Positions 25,725 to 34,380 of a stretch of 64,000 nt of DNA are shown here, one piece after another. This stretch comes from Kibdelosporangium banguiense (GTDB lineage Bacteria > Actinomycetota > Actinomycetes > Mycobacteriales > Pseudonocardiaceae). Position 1 is the first letter of the stretch; every line of letters begins with the position of its first letter. The stretch spans positions 2,245,203 through 2,309,202 of the forward strand of contig NZ_JAGINW010000001.1 in assembly GCF_017876405.1 (NCBI RefSeq). The letters are read 5' to 3'. The notes beneath the pieces were generated by a model. It worked only from the letters and a program-made list of their open reading frames with translations, had not been told where the DNA came from and searched no databases. Position numbers and translations under genes: made by a program.

Positions 25725-27013
25725 GCGACGCCTCCGATCAGCTTGCGGTACCAGTGGAACGAGTCCTTCGGAGTGCGCGCCAACGTCTCGTAGTCGATGT
25801 GCACCAGGCCGAACCGCGGCTGGTACCCCTTCGACCACTCGAAGTTGTCCAACAGCGACCAGACGAAGTAGCCCCGCACGTCGACGCCTTCGGACATGGC
25901 TTTCGCCAGTGCCGCAAGGTGTTCGGTGTGGTAGTCGATGCGCTGCTGGTCCTGGATCCCGTCGAAGCTGCAGCCGCTTTCGGTGATGTAGACCGGCGGC
26001 AACTGCTCGCCGTAGCGAGCCTTCAACGTGGTCAGGAATTCCCGGAGACCGTCCGGCACGACTGGGGAATCGTTGGTGGTCAACGGATATCCGTCGACCG
26101 GCCGGAGCTCGAACGGCATCGGGTTGCCTTCACCGGGCGCCGCGACACCTTGCGGTTCGTAGTAGTTGACGCCGTAGAAGTCCAGCGGTGCGGCGATTTT
26201 CGCCAGATCATCGGCGAAACCTGCTGGCAGGTAAGGAATTACCTCGTCCGGGTAGCTGCCTTTGACCATCGGATCGGAGTACATCCAGTTGATCACAGCG
26301 GACAGGGCGGCCGCGGCCTGAAGATCCTGCTCTGATCGCGTTGCCGGCCAGACAGGACTGTGATTGTTCGCTGTGCCAACGGCTTTCGCTCCGACCGAAC
26401 GCAACGCGCTCACCGCGAAGCCGTGCGCGAGGTTCTGGTAGTGCGCCGCGGGCATCGCGTCGAACAGCAATGCCTTGCCAGGGGCGTATTCGCCGAGTGC
26501 GTAACCGAAAAGTGTCTCGACCATCGGCTCGTTCAACGGAATCCACATGTTCACGCGGTCGGCCAGGCGCTCGCCGACGATCGCGGCGTACTCCGCGAAC
26601 CGCTCCGCGGTGTCCTTGACCAGCCAGCCGCCCGCGTCCTCAAGCGCCTGAGGCGTGTCCCAGTGGTAGAGGGTGGTGACCGGGGAGATCCCGGCTTCGC
26701 ACAGGGCGTCGACGAGCCGGTCGTAGAAGTCGAGACCTTCCGGGTTCGCCGGGCCCTGGCCGTTGGGCTGGATGCGGGGCCACGCGACGGAGAACCGGTA
26801 CGCGTGCACGCCGAGCTCAGACATCAACGCGATGTCCTCGGGGAAACGGTTGTAGTGATCACACGCGATGTCCGCGTTGTCACCGTTTCGGATCTTGTCC
26901 GGCGTCGCACAGAAGGTGTCCCATACCGAGACGCCCCGGCCGCCTTCCCGCGTCGCGCCCTCGATCTGGTACGCCGACGTGGACACGCCCCACACAAACC
27001 CGTCCGGGAACAT
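25721..27013 (-). CDS. Glycoside hydrolase family 1 beta-glucosidase
   Basis: This 430-residue GH1 enzyme begins with the family start FPDGFVWGVSTSAYQIEGA. The acid/base is Glu162 in PLNEP and the nucleophile is Glu345 in ITESG; most GH1 enzymes have TENG, so Asn is replaced by Ser. HWDTPQAL and the C-terminal WSLLDNFEWSKGYQPRFGLVHID are intact. There is no signal peptide, so it is cytoplasmic, acting on imported beta-glucosides. It starts at ATG 27013, divergent from a TetR gene and coupled to the MFS gene, a typical substrate-inducible sugar locus. Confidence 0.95.
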   Translation of the reverse strand: MFPDGFVWGVSTSAYQIEGATREGGRGVSVWDTFCATPDKIRNGDNADIACDHYNRFPEDIALMSELGVHAYRFSVAWPRIQPNGQGPANPEGLDFYDRLVDALCEAGISPVTTLYHWDTPQALEDAGGWLVKDTAERFAEYAAIVGERLADRVNMWIPLNEPMVETLFGYALGEYAPGKALLFDAMPAAHYQNLAHGFAVSALRSVGAKAVGTANNHSPVWPATRSEQDLQAAAALSAVINWMYSDPMVKGSYPDEVIPYLPAGFADDLAKIAAPLDFYGVNYYEPQGVAAPGEGNPMPFELRPVDGYPLTTNDSPVVPDGLREFLTTLKARYGEQLPPVYITESGCSFDGIQDQQRIDYHTEHLAALAKAMSEGVDVRGYFVWSLLDNFEWSKGYQPRFGLVHIDYETLARTPKDSFHWYRKLIGGVA

Positions 27014-27029
27014 CCGGCACCCTCCCGCA

Positions 27030-27046
27030 GAATGTGAAATTCATTC
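27030..27046. promoter_or_regulatory. Candidate TetR operator
   Basis: GAATG-TGAAATT-CATTC lies between the divergent beta-glucosidase and TetR genes, 17 bp from the glucosidase start. The core AATGTGAA...TTCA recurs at 29087-29105. It is a plausible binding site for the TetR protein. Confidence 0.4.
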
Positions 27047-27123
27047 GGATACTAGATGCGATGTCGCTCACACGCCAGCAGCGAATTCACGGCAAGATAG
27101 GGGCTGAGCAGAGGAGACAACCC

Positions 27124-27744
27124 GTGGCGAGTCCGACCCCACTACGGCGCAAGCCGGTTCAGCAACGCAGCGCCAAGCGCGTCGAGCAGATGCTCGAGTC
27201 CTGCGCCGCGTTGATCGAGGAGGTGGGCTACGACGGCGTGACCACGACGCTGATCGCCGAACGAGCAGGCGTCGCGGTCGGGTCGCTCTACCAGTTCTTC
27301 CCCGACAAGCGCGCCGTCGTTCGAGAGCTCACCCGCCGCAACCTCGAACGCTTCCTCCGCCTGGTCGGCGAGCGCTTCGAGACAACCTACGTCAACCACT
27401 GGTGGGACGCCGTCGACCTGGCCATCGACATCTACGTCGACATGCACAGGACAGTCCCCGGCTTCGCCAAGCTCCACTTCGGCGACGTCGTCGACCTGGA
27501 ACTGCTGGACGACGGCGAAGGCAAACACAACAACGAAGTAGTCTCGGAACAACTGGCCGCCATCGTGGCGGAAAAAGCCGGCCTGCCCGTCGAAGACCTC
27601 ATGCTGCCCATCACCATCGCCGTCGAAGCCACCGACGGCATCCACAAACTCGCCTTCCGCCGCGACCCCCGCGGCGACCAGACCATCATCGACGAAGGCA
27701 AATACCTGCTCAGGCAGTACCTCTCAAGCAAGGTCGGCAACTAG
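27124..27744 (+). CDS. TetR-family transcriptional regulator
   Basis: This 206-residue protein from GTG 27124 lies behind GAGGAGA. The N-terminal helix-turn-helix is clear (GVTTTLIAERAGVAVGSLYQFFPDKRAVV, about residues 38-66), followed by a helical ligand domain. It is divergent from the beta-glucosidase/MFS operon and probably represses it. It may also act on the racemase-like/lactone oxidase promoter, which shares the AATGTGAA word. Ligand unknown. Confidence 0.9.
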   Translation: MASPTPLRRKPVQQRSAKRVEQMLESCAALIEEVGYDGVTTTLIAERAGVAVGSLYQFFPDKRAVVRELTRRNLERFLRLVGERFETTYVNHWWDAVDLAIDIYVDMHRTVPGFAKLHFGDVVDLELLDDGEGKHNNEVVSEQLAAIVAEKAGLPVEDLMLPITIAVEATDGIHKLAFRRDPRGDQTIIDEGKYLLRQYLSSKVGN

Positions 27745-27854
27745 CCTTCGAACGAGGCTCGTCCCTTCGCCTCGCCGACCTGGGATTTGTTGCGGCCGGG
27801 GGCGCTGACTGGCTCGCTTGGGTCCTTGATCTGAGGGCTTTGGTTCTTTTTCGG

Positions 27855-29057
27855 TCAGCCGAAGTTGACGCCTTCGCCTCGGTAGGTGGGGACTGTGCGT
27901 TCTGTTCGGTCGCCTCTGATCAGGTGGTATTCCTGGAAGCGTTCGGCTAGTTCGCCGGCTTTGGAGTGGCGGAGCCAGACTCGGTCGCCGAGTTTCAGGC
28001 TGTCGGCGGCTTTTCCTACTACTGGGGTTTGGACTTCGCCTGCGCCTTCTGTCCCCAGGAGTTTGAGGCCTTCGGGGAGGTAGGGCCGGGGTAGGCGGTT
28101 CGGGGTGCCTGTGCCGGAGGCTACGTAGCCGCCTGCGAACAGGGTGGCGATGTTGGGGGCTGGGCGGCGGACCACGGGCAGGGCGAAAAGGGCCGCTGGG
28201 CGTGGGGTGAAGCCTCGGTAACTGTCGAACAGCCAGGGGCCGATCAGGCCTGAGCCTGCCGCCAGTTCTGTCACCGATGGGTCCGCTGAGGTCAGTTCGA
28301 GGCTGCCGGTGCCGCCGCCGTTGACGAATTCCAGATCTGTGATGGCGCGGATCGCGGCTATCGCGGAGCTGCGGCGCTTGATCAGCTCAGGGCCGGAGCG
28401 GCGTTGCATCCATGCGATCAGGCCGCCCTTGAGGGGGTTGCCGGGCGGGGCGTCACCGAGGCCCGCTATCTGGCCTTCGTAGGACATCACGCCGACCAGG
28501 GAGAAGCCTGGGCGGCGGGTTGTCTCTGCGGCGAGGCGGGCGGCTTGCCGGGGGGTGCGGACCGGGGATCGTCTTGTGCCCACGTAGATGCCGGGCAGGG
28601 GGCGCCAGGCCGCGTCGAACTCCAGGCAGACGCGGATGGCAGGATGATCGATTCCCAGGGCCGCGTCGATCAGGTCGAGGTGCTGGACCGAGTCGGCCAT
28701 GATGGAGATGACCTGCGCGGCAGCGGGGTCGGCAGCCAGTTCACGGAGCGCGGCATGGTCAGTTGTCGGATAGGCGACCAGGATGTCGGTTTGCGCGAGC
28801 GGGGTGTCGCGCCACTTGCCCGCCAGCCAGAGGGCCTCGCGCAGCGAGTAGGCCATCACGCCCTGGAAGCCCGGCATGCCCAGCACTCGCTCGATCAGGT
28901 GCAGGCAGCGGACGGATTTGCTCGCGACACGGATCGGCCGGCCACCGGCGCGGCGGACCAGGTCGGCCGCGTTCGCGTCGAAGGCATCCAGATCCACGAC
29001 GGCAAAGGGCGGATCGAGGCCCTTGGTGGCAGTGTCCAAGTTCGCCTGCTGGGTCAC
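27855..29057 (-). CDS. PLP-dependent amino acid deaminase/aldolase (alanine racemase-like fold)
   Basis: This 400-residue protein has a fold-type III PLP domain. The N-terminal FAVVDLDAFDANAADLVRRAGGRPIRVASKSVRC carries the PLP lysine in ASKS. GGGTGSLELT is the phosphate-binding segment and the C-terminal metal site region is WLRHSKAGEL. This is the D-threonine aldolase/D-serine dehydratase-like group, often annotated amino acid deaminase/aldolase. It is divergent from the lactone oxidase gene, with which homologues are often paired. The exact substrate is unknown. Confidence 0.85.
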   Translation of the reverse strand: MTQQANLDTATKGLDPPFAVVDLDAFDANAADLVRRAGGRPIRVASKSVRCLHLIERVLGMPGFQGVMAYSLREALWLAGKWRDTPLAQTDILVAYPTTDHAALRELAADPAAAQVISIMADSVQHLDLIDAALGIDHPAIRVCLEFDAAWRPLPGIYVGTRRSPVRTPRQAARLAAETTRRPGFSLVGVMSYEGQIAGLGDAPPGNPLKGGLIAWMQRRSGPELIKRRSSAIAAIRAITDLEFVNGGGTGSLELTSADPSVTELAAGSGLIGPWLFDSYRGFTPRPAALFALPVVRRPAPNIATLFAGGYVASGTGTPNRLPRPYLPEGLKLLGTEGAGEVQTPVVGKAADSLKLGDRVWLRHSKAGELAERFQEYHLIRGDRTERTVPTYRGEGVNFG

Positions 29058-29086
29058 CCCTCCACACTACGTCGATTTCGCTTGAA

Positions 29087-29105
29087 ATGTGAATAGGATT
29101 CACTT
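29087..29105. promoter_or_regulatory. Inverted repeat in divergent promoter
   Basis: GTGAAT-AGG-ATTCAC (29089-29103) is a perfect 6-bp inverted repeat inside AATGTGAATAGGATTCACTT. It lies between the divergent aldolase and lactone oxidase genes and resembles the 27030 site. It could bind the nearby TetR protein. Confidence 0.4.
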
Positions 29106-29143
29106 ACGGTGTGGCGAACAGCCCTGCCGCGGAGGCCCAATCA

Positions 29144-30490
29144 ATGCCCGCACAGACTGCTCTGAAGACCACCGCCGACGGTCAGGTCCGGTGGACGAAC
29201 TGGGCACGAAACGAGACCGCAGTCCCGGCGACAGTGTCCCGGCCGACGAACGTCGCACAGATCTCGGACACGATCGTCAAGGCCGCGGCCGACGGCAGGA
29301 CCGTCAAGGCTCTCGGCAGCGGACATTCGTTCACCGCGATCGCCTCCGCTCATGGCGCGACCGCCATCGACCTGTCCGGATGGACCGGGATCGAATCGGC
29401 TGACATCGCCACTGGCCTGGTCACGGTCCGATCGGGGACCACGATCAAGCAGCTCAACGCCGGGCTTGACCGGCTCGGGCTGGCCATGACCAACCTCGGT
29501 GACATCGACGCACAGACCATCTCGGGCGCGATCTCGACCGGGACGCATGGCACGGGCGCGAAGCTCGGCGGCATCGCCACCCAGATCACCTCGCTGGAAC
29601 TGGTGCTCGCCGACGGTTCTGTTGTCACCTGCTCGGCCGACGAGCGTCCGGAGCTGTTCAACGCCGCACGCGTCGGCCTCGGTGCGCTCGGTGTGATCAG
29701 CACTGTGACGTTGCGCTGCGAGCGGTCGTTTTCGCTGGTCGCCGACGAGCGGCCGGTGCCGCTGGAGGAGGTCATCGAGCAACTCGACGACCTGATCACC
29801 GGCCACGACCATATGGAGTTCTACTGGTTCCCGTATGGGCGCAAGGCTTTGGTCAAACGCAATGACCGCCTACCGCTCGACGCAGCTGTTCGACCGCTCA
29901 GCCGCGCCAGGCGGTTTTTCGAGTACACGGTGATGGAAAACGCCGTGTTCGGCGTCGTCTGCCGGACCGGCCGGGCGATCCCCCGGCTCGTCCAGCCGCT
30001 CAACCGCCTCTCGTCGACCGCGCTGTCGCCACGCAACTACAGCGACCTCTCGCACCGCGTGTTCGTGACCGCGAGGAATGTCAGGTTCGTCGAGTCCGAG
30101 TACGCCGTGCCGCGGGAATCCCTGGTCGACGTGCTCAACGAGCTGCGCGCAGCGGTCCCGAAACTGGCCCATCCGGTGATGCTGCCCGTGGAGATCCGGG
30201 TCGCCTCGGCCGACGACATCTGGATGTCGACCGCCTATCAGCGGGATTCCGCGTACTTCGCCATCCACCAGTACCCGGGCATGCCGTACCAGGAGTACTT
30301 CGACGTGTTCGAGTCGATCGTCGCCCAGGTCGGCGGCCGACCGCACTGGGGCAAGATGCACACGCTCGACGCGTCCGTGCTGCAGGAGCGCTATCCGCGG
30401 TTCGAGGACTTCCGGCAGGTGCGGGCCGAGGTGGACCCGACTGGGTTGTTCCGCAACGGCTACTTGGACCGCGTGCTCGGGTCGAGCTGA
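29144..30490 (+). CDS. D-arabinono-1,4-lactone oxidase-family FAD oxidoreductase
   Basis: This 448-residue enzyme starts at ATG 29144, chosen for GGAGG 8 bp upstream; GTG 29111 has none. The FAD-binding PCMH domain is at the N-terminus (VKALGSGHSFTAIA, IDAQTISGAISTGTHGTG). The C-terminal ALO domain ends in PRPHWGK-like GRPHWGKMHTL and VRAEVDPTGLFRNGYLDRVL. Homologues oxidise sugar lactones such as arabinono- or gulono-lactone, with oxygen or a carrier as acceptor. Its 3' end overlaps the convergent NmrA-like gene by 31 bp. Confidence 0.9.
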   Translation: MPAQTALKTTADGQVRWTNWARNETAVPATVSRPTNVAQISDTIVKAAADGRTVKALGSGHSFTAIASAHGATAIDLSGWTGIESADIATGLVTVRSGTTIKQLNAGLDRLGLAMTNLGDIDAQTISGAISTGTHGTGAKLGGIATQITSLELVLADGSVVTCSADERPELFNAARVGLGALGVISTVTLRCERSFSLVADERPVPLEEVIEQLDDLITGHDHMEFYWFPYGRKALVKRNDRLPLDAAVRPLSRARRFFEYTVMENAVFGVVCRTGRAIPRLVQPLNRLSSTALSPRNYSDLSHRVFVTARNVRFVESEYAVPRESLVDVLNELRAAVPKLAHPVMLPVEIRVASADDIWMSTAYQRDSAYFAIHQYPGMPYQEYFDVFESIVAQVGGRPHWGKMHTLDASVLQERYPRFEDFRQVRAEVDPTGLFRNGYLDRVLGSS

Positions 30491-31131
30491 GCGATCGCGA
30501 TCTCGATCGGTGTCGGGCCCCTGGTCAGCTCCAGGGTTAGCCCGATGGTGTCGTCCTCGTCGAGCAGACCGACCAGCACGGCGGCGACGTCTTGCCGGGA
30601 CACCTGTCCGGGCGGCACCGACAGACCCAGGCTGACCAGGCCCGTTCCGGGATCGTCGAGGAGTCTGCCGGGCCGCAGGATCGTCCAGTCCAGCTCCCGG
30701 CCGACCAGGTCCTGCTCAGCGGCGGCTTTGGCCTTGAGGTAGACGCGGAACACCTCGTCGACCGACTGGTCGCCGGCACGGTCCAGCCCCATCGAGCTGA
30801 CCTGGATGAAGCGCCGTACACCGGCCATCTCGGCGGCTTGCGCGAACAACGCGGAGGCCGCGCGGTCGACTGTGTCTTTTCGCTCAACGCCGCTGCCAGG
30901 TCCGGCGCCCGCCGCGAAAACCGCGGCGTCCGCGCCCGTGAGGGCCTTGGCGACCTCTTCGGCGGAGGCCTTCTCCAGATCGATCACAACCGGTTCGGCG
31001 CCAGTCTCCCGCAGGTCGTCCACCTGCGCGGGATTGCGGATCAGGCCGACCGGTTCATCCCCGCGAGTAGCCAGGAAGCGCTCGAGGTGCAGGGCGATTT
31101 TGCCGTGTCCACCGGCTATGACTACTCGCAT
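30460..31131 (-). CDS. NAD(P)-binding NmrA/SDR-like protein
   Basis: This 223-residue atypical short-chain dehydrogenase-like protein has the nucleotide motif VIAGGHGKIALHLERFL (4-20), a variant of GxxGxxG. The expected DGA..AAGA strand is AAVFAAGAGPGSGVE. A YLKAKAAAEQDL segment lies in the YxxxK position, and WTILRPGRLLD follows, typical of YtfG/NmrA-type proteins. It may reduce or sense NADPH-linked substrates. It stands alone between convergent neighbours. Confidence 0.85.
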   Translation of the reverse strand: MRVVIAGGHGKIALHLERFLATRGDEPVGLIRNPAQVDDLRETGAEPVVIDLEKASAEEVAKALTGADAAVFAAGAGPGSGVERKDTVDRAASALFAQAAEMAGVRRFIQVSSMGLDRAGDQSVDEVFRVYLKAKAAAEQDLVGRELDWTILRPGRLLDDPGTGLVSLGLSVPPGQVSRQDVAAVLVGLLDEDDTIGLTLELTRGPTPIEIAIAQLDPSTRSK

Positions 31132-31155
31132 ACGGCCAAGCGTAGAGCGGTTTGC

Positions 31156-31761
31156 TCAGGCGGACAGAACTCGCTCGTAGGCGACCTCGTTGACCCAGCG
31201 GGACACCGCGTCGATGCCTGCGGTGACCTTCTCGTCACGGCCCGGCAGGTCGAGGTCCACACCGTTGTCGGGGTCCGCGCTCACCACGGCGATGCCGTAG
31301 TTACGCGCCCGCGGCAAGCAGTTCGCCAGGTAGTCGTGAGTCAGCACGACCGACGACGGTACGACCATCGCGGTGTCGCCGTAGCGCGCGAACGGCGCCA
31401 GCGCTGCCAGACCTGTACGCCAGTGCCGCACAACGGCCAACACACCGACGATCCGCACCGCAGCGGCGGGCACCTGGCCAGCGAACTCGGGCCACACCCA
31501 TGTGGAGACCGTGGCGCGGTCGGTGACAGGCGCCTGGCCGAGGCAGATGCGCTCGGCGTGCGCGTCGGGCAGTAGTTCCGCGACCAGGGAGATCCGGCGG
31601 CCCAGCAGCGTCATGGGCGGCAGGGCGACGCCCGGCCAGCCAAGCTGTGCGACGGCCGCCGAGGCGAGCTCGTCGTCGGGGGCAGGAAGCTCAACGGCCG
31701 ACGGCGTTGGCAGCGATGTGACATCTGCGGTCACTGCCATGCGTCCTGGAATGCCGGTCAC
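31156..31761 (-). CDS. Conserved hypothetical protein
   Basis: This 201-residue protein from GTG 31761 lies behind GAAGGAGG. Codon use is strongly coding-like. No signal peptide or membrane helix is clear; a hydrophobic core runs through AAVRIVGVLAVV and TAMVVPSSVVLTHDYL. No catalytic motif is recognised. It sits 24 bp upstream of the NmrA-like gene on the same strand, so co-transcription is possible. Function is unknown. Confidence 0.7.
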   Translation of the reverse strand: MTGIPGRMAVTADVTSLPTPSAVELPAPDDELASAAVAQLGWPGVALPPMTLLGRRISLVAELLPDAHAERICLGQAPVTDRATVSTWVWPEFAGQVPAAAVRIVGVLAVVRHWRTGLAALAPFARYGDTAMVVPSSVVLTHDYLANCLPRARNYGIAVVSADPDNGVDLDLPGRDEKVTAGIDAVSRWVNEVAYERVLSA

Positions 31762-32393
31762 GAAGCCCCGCCTCCTTCACCTCGACCGTGCCCCTGGGTT
31801 GGTTCCCTGGGTGGGTCACGGGCCGAACTGGTACATGGAATTTGGTACCAGCTACGCCAGGCCCACGGCCCGCACTTGCAGGCTCCAGCGACGGGCGGCG
31901 CTGAGCGGTCGGTGACCGGTCGACAAGCCGCCGGGCAACTTCAGCCGGGCAATGCCGCCGTCCGGGTGAGAACCCGCCAGACGGCACAACCCCACTACTA
32001 CCCCCAGTAAAAAGTGCCCCAAGTCACAACCCGATGAACTACACCCCTGTAATTCAACTGCCCAAAAGGGCCCGACTCCCACCCCAAACCGCAACCCCTG
32101 GCAAACCGGCGCGTCTATCAAGAGGAGGAAGGAAGCAACCGCATTGCCAAGAAGGCCAGGACAGGACACGCCCCATCGGCAACAGCGGAGAAGAAACAGA
32201 AAAAGAAGGGCCACCATCGACGACGCGGGCACAAGGCCGAGCTCGGCAAACTGGTGCTGGTAAGCGGAAAGCGTGCCCAGCGCTGGAAAGTAAGGAGCCC
32301 GCACCGTGGGGGGTTGGGGGGCTCGGCCCCCCAACATAATCCCCACGGAACCGTGGGGAGCGCGAAAGCGCGACCAGGAAAAACCTGTTACGT
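31762..32393. other. 632-bp non-coding region with repeat element
   Basis: No gene is assigned. The left part is AC-rich (31980-32110). GAGGAGGAAGGA at 32122-32133 looks like a ribosome site followed by a Lys-rich frame with no standard start in phase. The right part (32279-32360) holds copy B of the GC-rich 3' element just beyond the tRNA-Leu 3' end, with a palindrome CCCCACGG-AA-CCGTGGGG at 32341-32358. Confidence 0.6.
32279..32380 (-). repeat. GC-rich double-hairpin 3' element, copy B (after tRNA-Leu)
   Basis: Read on the - strand from tRNA-Leu, there is a CGCGCTTTCGCGC hairpin, a CCCCACGGTTCCGTGGGG palindrome and ATTATG. Then come TTGGGGGGCCGAGCCCCCCAA, CCCCCCACGGTGC and CCAGCGCT. The core lies 54 nt beyond the tRNA 3' end and matches copies A, C and D. 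Confidence 0.75.
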
Positions 32394-32475
32394 GGGCGAG
32401 GAGGGAGTTGAACCCTCACGTCCTTTCGGACACACGGACCTGAACCGTGCGCGTCTGCCATTCCGCCACTCGCCC
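32394..32475 (-). tRNA. tRNA-Leu (CAG)
   Basis: An 82-nt tRNA with acceptor stem GGGCGAG/CTCGCCC. The anticodon stem CACGG/CCGTG has loop TTCAGGT, giving anticodon CAG. A long variable arm (TGTCCGAAAGGACGT) is typical of class II Leu tRNAs, and the T-loop is TTCAACT. No CCA is encoded. A tRNA-Leu next to fhaA is also seen in Mycobacterium tuberculosis. Confidence 0.97.
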
Positions 32476-32600
32476 TGAAGTGACCGCGGAAGCGTAGCAC
32501 GGTGTTTGAGGGCGTCTTGCACGGGGTTGGAACATCCCGGTGTCCTCGGGGCCGCACCCGGATACGATCGGGGGAGGAACAACGTGAGAAGGGATGAACC

Positions 32601-33836
32601 GTGGGCCTCGTACAGCGCTTCGAGCGCCGTCTCGAAGGCATCGTGGGTAACACCTTCGCGCGTGTTTTCGGTGGCAACGTCGTTCCACAGGAGGTGGCGC
32701 AGGCGCTGCAGCGGGAGGGTGAGGACAACGTCCGTGAGTTGGCAGGTGGCAGACTGCTGGCACCCAACCACTACGTCGTGCAGTTGGGGCCGGCGGACCA
32801 CGACCGGCTGGCGGGCGACGAGGAACGCATCATCACGCTGCTCACCGACGTTATCGCCGAGAATCTCACCGAGCACGGGTGGGACACCTACGGTGACGTC
32901 GTAGTCTCCTTGGAGCGCTCCGACGCGCTGCACACCGGACAGTTCCGAACCCGCTCGTCCGTCGACCCTGACGTAAGCCGACGGCCGGCATCACCTCGCA
33001 ACGCAGGAGACCGATCCATGAGCCAGCCTCCCGGCTACGGCCAACCGCCTGAGGGTGACCCGTACGGCCAGCAAGGCCAGTACGGATACGGCCAGGGCCA
33101 GCAGTACGGCAACGATCAGAACTACGGCCAGCAGCCCCCGCAGCAGCCGGGCGGTTACGACCAGGGTTACGGCCAGCAGCAGGGCTATGGCCAGCAAGGC
33201 TACGACCAGGGTTACGGTCAGCAACCGGGCGGTTACGACCAGGGCTATGGTCAGCAGCAGGGTGGCTACGGCCAGCCTCAGCAGGGTGGCTATGACCAGG
33301 GTTACGGCCAGCCCCAGCAGGGCGGCTACGACCAGGGCTATGGCCAGCAGCAGGGTGGCTACGGCCAGCCTCAGCAGGGTGGCTATGACCAGGGTTACGG
33401 CCAGCAGCCCGGTGGTTACCCCCAGCAGGGTGGCGGCTACCCGCAGCAAGGTGGCTACGGCCAGCCGGATCCGTACGGCCAGCAGCAGGCTGACCCTTAC
33501 GGCCAGCAGGGTTATGCGCCTCCTGCCGTGCAGACCGGCCCCCGCCAGCTGGCTGCGAGCCTGCAGCTGGACGACGGCTCGAACCGCACGTACTCCCTCA
33601 AGCAGGGTGGAAACGTGGTCGGCCGCGGCCAGGACGCGGACTTCCGCCTGCCTGACACGGGTGTCTCCCGTCGTCACCTCGAGATCACCTGGGATGGCCA
33701 GAGTGCCACCCTTGCGGATCTTGGTTCGACGAACGGCACCACTGTGAACGGCACGCCGGTGCAGACCTGGCAGCTCGCGGACGGCGACGTAATCCGTATC
33801 GGTCACTCGTCGCTAGTGTTCCGCACCCAGGGCTGA
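32601..33836 (+). CDS. fhaA: FHA-domain protein FhaA
   Basis: This 411-residue protein from GTG 32601 has three parts. The N-terminal DUF3662 domain (1-120, [23 protein letters not shown]) is followed by a disordered Tyr/Gly/Gln-rich linker (about 140-310, repeats of GYDQGYGQQ and QQGGYGQP). A C-terminal FHA domain (about 325-411) has [19 protein letters not shown] and LGSTNGT for phosphothreonine binding. In mycobacteria FhaA binds phosphorylated MviN/MurJ and affects peptidoglycan synthesis. It heads the kinase-phosphatase cell-wall cluster and is divergent from tRNA-Leu. Confidence 0.95.
   Translation: MGLVQRFERRLEGIVGNTFARVFGGNVVPQEVAQALQREGEDNVRELAGGRLLAPNHYVVQLGPADHDRLAGDEERIITLLTDVIAENLTEHGWDTYGDVVVSLERSDALHTGQFRTRSSVDPDVSRRPASPRNAGDRSMSQPPGYGQPPEGDPYGQQGQYGYGQGQQYGNDQNYGQQPPQQPGGYDQGYGQQQGYGQQGYDQGYGQQPGGYDQGYGQQQGGYGQPQQGGYDQGYGQPQQGGYDQGYGQQQGGYGQPQQGGYDQGYGQQPGGYPQQGGGYPQQGGYGQPDPYGQQQADPYGQQGYAPPAVQTGPRQLAASLQLDDGSNRTYSLKQGGNVVGRGQDADFRLPDTGVSRRHLEITWDGQSATLADLGSTNGTTVNGTPVQTWQLADGDVIRIGHSSLVFRTQG
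33150..33425 (+). repeat. Internal repeats in fhaA encoding YGQ-rich linker
   Basis: A unit of about 51 bp beginning GGTGGCTACGGCCAGCCTCA occurs at 33261 and again, identical, at 33354. Related units surround it. They encode [21 protein letters not shown] repeats. The 93-bp spacing suggests recent unit duplication and likely length variation. Confidence 0.75.
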
Positions 33837-33855
33837 CGTTCGGTCGTTCGCATGG

Positions 33856-33880
33856 CTTGAATACAGTCTCTGTATTCGAG
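33856..33880. promoter_or_regulatory. Inverted repeat between fhaA and fhaB
   Basis: CTTGAATACAG-TCT-CTGTATTCGAG forms an 11-bp stem (one G-T pair) 19 bp after the fhaA stop. It is AT-richer than its surroundings and lacks a T tract. It may be an operator or an attenuating hairpin ahead of fhaB-pstP-rodA-pbpA-pknAB. Confidence 0.5.
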
Positions 33881-33918
33881 CAGTGTCGGCTGCGATTTTT
33901 AGGGAGCGGTCACAACAG

Positions 33919-34380
33919 GTGCCAGAGCTGGTGATGCAGCTGACCAGAGCAGGGTTTCTCGCCCTGCTCTGGTTGTTCGTGCTGGCCGCGCTGCGAATCG
34001 TGCGTTCGGATCTGTACGCGGCGTCCGGCCTCAAGGTCGGGATCCCCGGGTTCCGGCGTGACAAGTCACGCAAGGGCCGTGGGGGCAAGGCCCCGCGTCA
34101 GCTGGTGGTGACGCATGGTGCGCTGGCGGGGACCAGGATTTCACTGGACGGACGGCCGATCATGATCGGTCGCGCCGACGATTCCACCCTCGTGCTGGAT
34201 GACGACTACGCCTCGACGAGGCATGCGCGGATCTCGCTGCGCGGGACCGACTGGTACGTGGAGGACCTGGGGTCCACCAACGGCACCTATCTGGACCGCG
34301 CGAAGGTGACGGCGCCGCTGCGGGTGCCGCTGGGGGTTCCTGTCCGCATCGGCAAGACGGTGATCGAGCTGCGCTCATGA
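33919..34380 (+). CDS. fhaB: FHA-domain protein FhaB (FipA)
   Basis: This 153-residue protein from GTG 33919 was chosen because VPELVMQLTRAGF aligns with the start of mycobacterial FhaB. An N-terminal membrane helix (LALLWLFVLAALRIV) is followed by a basic linker and a C-terminal FHA domain (IGRADDSTLVLDDDYASTRHARIS, LGSTNGTYLDR). In mycobacteria FhaB/FipA is phosphorylated by PknA and links FtsZ to FtsQ. It overlaps pstP by 4 bp (ATGA) and starts the long cell-wall operon. Confidence 0.95.
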   Translation: MPELVMQLTRAGFLALLWLFVLAALRIVRSDLYAASGLKVGIPGFRRDKSRKGRGGKAPRQLVVTHGALAGTRISLDGRPIMIGRADDSTLVLDDDYASTRHARISLRGTDWYVEDLGSTNGTYLDRAKVTAPLRVPLGVPVRIGKTVIELRS

